From contig OX326958.1 in the NCBI GenBank assembly GCA_946800325.1, positions 6,024,001 through 6,088,000 on the forward strand: 64,000 bases of DNA, in the 5' to 3' direction. This document shows, piece by piece, positions 62,848 to 64,000 of the stretch; the first letter of the stretch is position 1; each line of letters begins with the position of its first letter. The notes under the pieces are model-generated. The model was not told the origin of the DNA, made no database searches, and was given only the letters and a program-made list of their open reading frames with translations. This DNA comes from Luzula sylvatica. Taxonomy: Eukaryota; Streptophyta; Magnoliopsida; Poales; Juncaceae. The position numbers and the translations under genes were made by a program.

Positions 62848-63761
62848 GAAGTTCAATTAAAATTTACCCGATTCGCTCCAATATCTCAAACTGTAGTTTC
62901 CTTTTCAATACATAATATTCTAACATTTTTTCTAGTCTCTGTAAGTTCCTGCTCGTTCACTTTTTCGGTTTGATTGCCAACAAATTCAAAGGGTTTTAAT
63001 GGGAGTATCATCAAAATGTCATTATGAGCATGCAGATTATGTTTTGAACCTGTAAACTTCGAAACCAATTTATATCAGCTTCACACAAAATGCAATCCTC
63101 CAAACGAACTACAATTTTTAATGCGGCAAATAATTATTGGACAATGAGCTACGAATAATTAAAGTAATACATGTTTGAGCTACGAATAATTAAAGTAATA
63201 CAAAAATTTTAATGCGGCAAACACGGGTTAATACTTAATATTGATTAATGATTCAACAATGAGCTATGAATAATTAAAGTAATACATTCCATTGCTAAAT
63301 ATTGGACACTTGAGTTCTTATTCTTAACAATGCACTAATATTCCATAAAGCATCCCACTAATATTCCAGACCATTTTAACCGGTTATTCATGTTTGATTG
63401 CGTTTATTCATCGAGCGGAATAATTTCAATCACATTATCTCTTTGTGAGTACCATCCGAAATGCGGCATCACAATGCGACAACGACACATCCATTTGCGA
63501 TAACCCAATAGTACACGCACCACCAAAGCATTCGTTCATTCTTGCATAGAAAATTATGTTTGATTGTGTTTATTCATGTTCTTTTTCATACAACCTAAAG
63601 TTTACTTTGTGTATGTTTAGTAACTAATAAGTGGTCCTGTTTACTATTCTCACAACAAAAATAAAAGGTATAAATGCAAATTAATTCCCTCAACAAAGAA
63701 CAGAAAGAAACATATTTTTATATCAACTCATTCCTATTCTCACATCTTTTTCATGATGATG
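62848..63761. repeat. Diverged direct duplication, right copy (leader-like segment)
   Basis: This copy of 55,313-56,112 has the same anchor blocks in the same order: 'GGTTTGATTGCCAACAAATT' (about 62,967), 'ATTGGACACTTGAGTTCTTA' (about 63,301), 'CAGACCATTTTAACCGGTTA' (about 63,366), 'TTGTGAGTACCATCC' (about 63,443) and 'ATGCAAATTAATTCCCT' (about 63,674). It contains an extra expanded patch at 63,114-63,285. It ends at ATGATGATG (63,753), which opens a short frame MMMLRLRHLISHL before a stop. The weak match may start earlier (62,743 against 55,253). Confidence 0.6.
63114..63285. repeat. Local triplication of a ~25-bp motif
   Basis: GAGCTACGAATAATTAAAG followed by TAATAC occurs at 63,146-63,170 and 63,177-63,201, and with one change (GAGCTATG) at 63,261-63,285. 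'TTTTAATGCGGCAAA' also occurs twice (about 63,116 and 63,206). The patch is absent from the left copy of the larger duplication, so it arose after that event. Confidence 0.85.
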
Positions 63762-64000
63762 CTCCGCCTCCGCCACCTCATTTCACATCTCTGATTTTGA
63801 GTTGAAATCACTTGCTTGTATGATGCTCGATGTAATGCCAAGGTGGGATATCTTAACGCCATTCTCGAAATTGTTTTTACAGGTGTTCATTTTTTATGAT
63901 CCAATCATGTTCAACAAAATGCCCAAGTGAAAGACCAAACCAATTTCTTTTTTAAATTCTTGATCTTTTCGTGCAATTCATGGAGTTCTTTCAACATTGG
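63753..64000 (+). pseudogene. Possible pentatricopeptide-repeat (PPR) gene relic, cut by window end
   Basis: After the leader-like segment, ATGATGATG opens MMMLRLRHLISHL then TGA (63,753-63,794), resembling an organelle-targeting start. A second open frame (63,820-63,930) reads 'MMLDVMPRWDIL' and, 28 residues after its MP, 'IMFNKMPK' then TGA. The pattern 'MP-x-x-D-[IV]' and '[IM]-F-x-K-MP' at near-repeat spacing is what PLS-class PPR proteins show (usual spacing about 31). Neither frame is long and the frames are not joined, so this is a pseudogene if it is PPR at all. The sequence stops at the window edge, which prevents confirmation. Confidence 0.25.

Noticed and set aside
62886..63068. 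A reverse open frame of 60 codons.
   Set aside because: It lies in the duplicated leader-like segment and is not conserved as a frame in the other copy.

Overview
The window looks like nuclear DNA of a flowering plant. Three things point that way: a very large AT-rich satellite array, the remnant of a plant L1-type LINE with a C-terminal RNase H domain, and a decayed histone H4 gene that still carries the plant histone hexamer/reversed-octamer promoter element. I found no intact protein-coding gene, tRNA, rRNA or CRISPR array.

Positions 1-53,079 are one uninterrupted, head-to-tail satellite array with a monomer of about 363 bp. It runs off the left edge of the window and holds roughly 146 monomers here. 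It is not homogeneous. Successive blocks are built from different higher-order repeats (HORs), recognised by diagnostic variants that recur at fixed offsets: a 13-monomer unit of 4,712 bp in two copies (372-9,795); a 6-unit block of 2,118 bp in two copies that includes a monomer with about 60 bp deleted (9,796-14,031); a mixed stretch with a hybrid monomer (14,032-17,298); a 12-monomer unit of 4,353 bp in two copies (17,299-26,004); a 7-monomer unit of 2,541 bp in three copies (25,279-32,901); and a related series of 12, 15 and 11 monomers (33,266-47,056). The last 6 kb resembles the 7-monomer unit and then divergent edge monomers. The array stops in mid-monomer at 53,079.

Positions 53,080-64,000 are AT-rich intergenic DNA holding relics: a MITE-like inverted repeat (54,573-54,706), two adjacent hairpins (55,166-55,205), a diverged direct duplication of a leader-like segment (about 55,313-56,112 and 62,848-63,761), a minus-strand LINE fragment (57,034-57,815), a histone H4 pseudogene with promoter and a possible leader intron (59,320-59,800), a probable non-autonomous Helitron just behind it (about 59,927-61,277), and a possible pentatricopeptide-repeat gene relic at the right edge.

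The main story is the satellite's history. Shared monomers between neighbouring HORs, hybrid monomers, patch-like differences and nested duplications are what repeated unequal exchange and conversion would leave. All offsets were read by eye from diagnostic variants. No alignment, percentage identity or database search was run.
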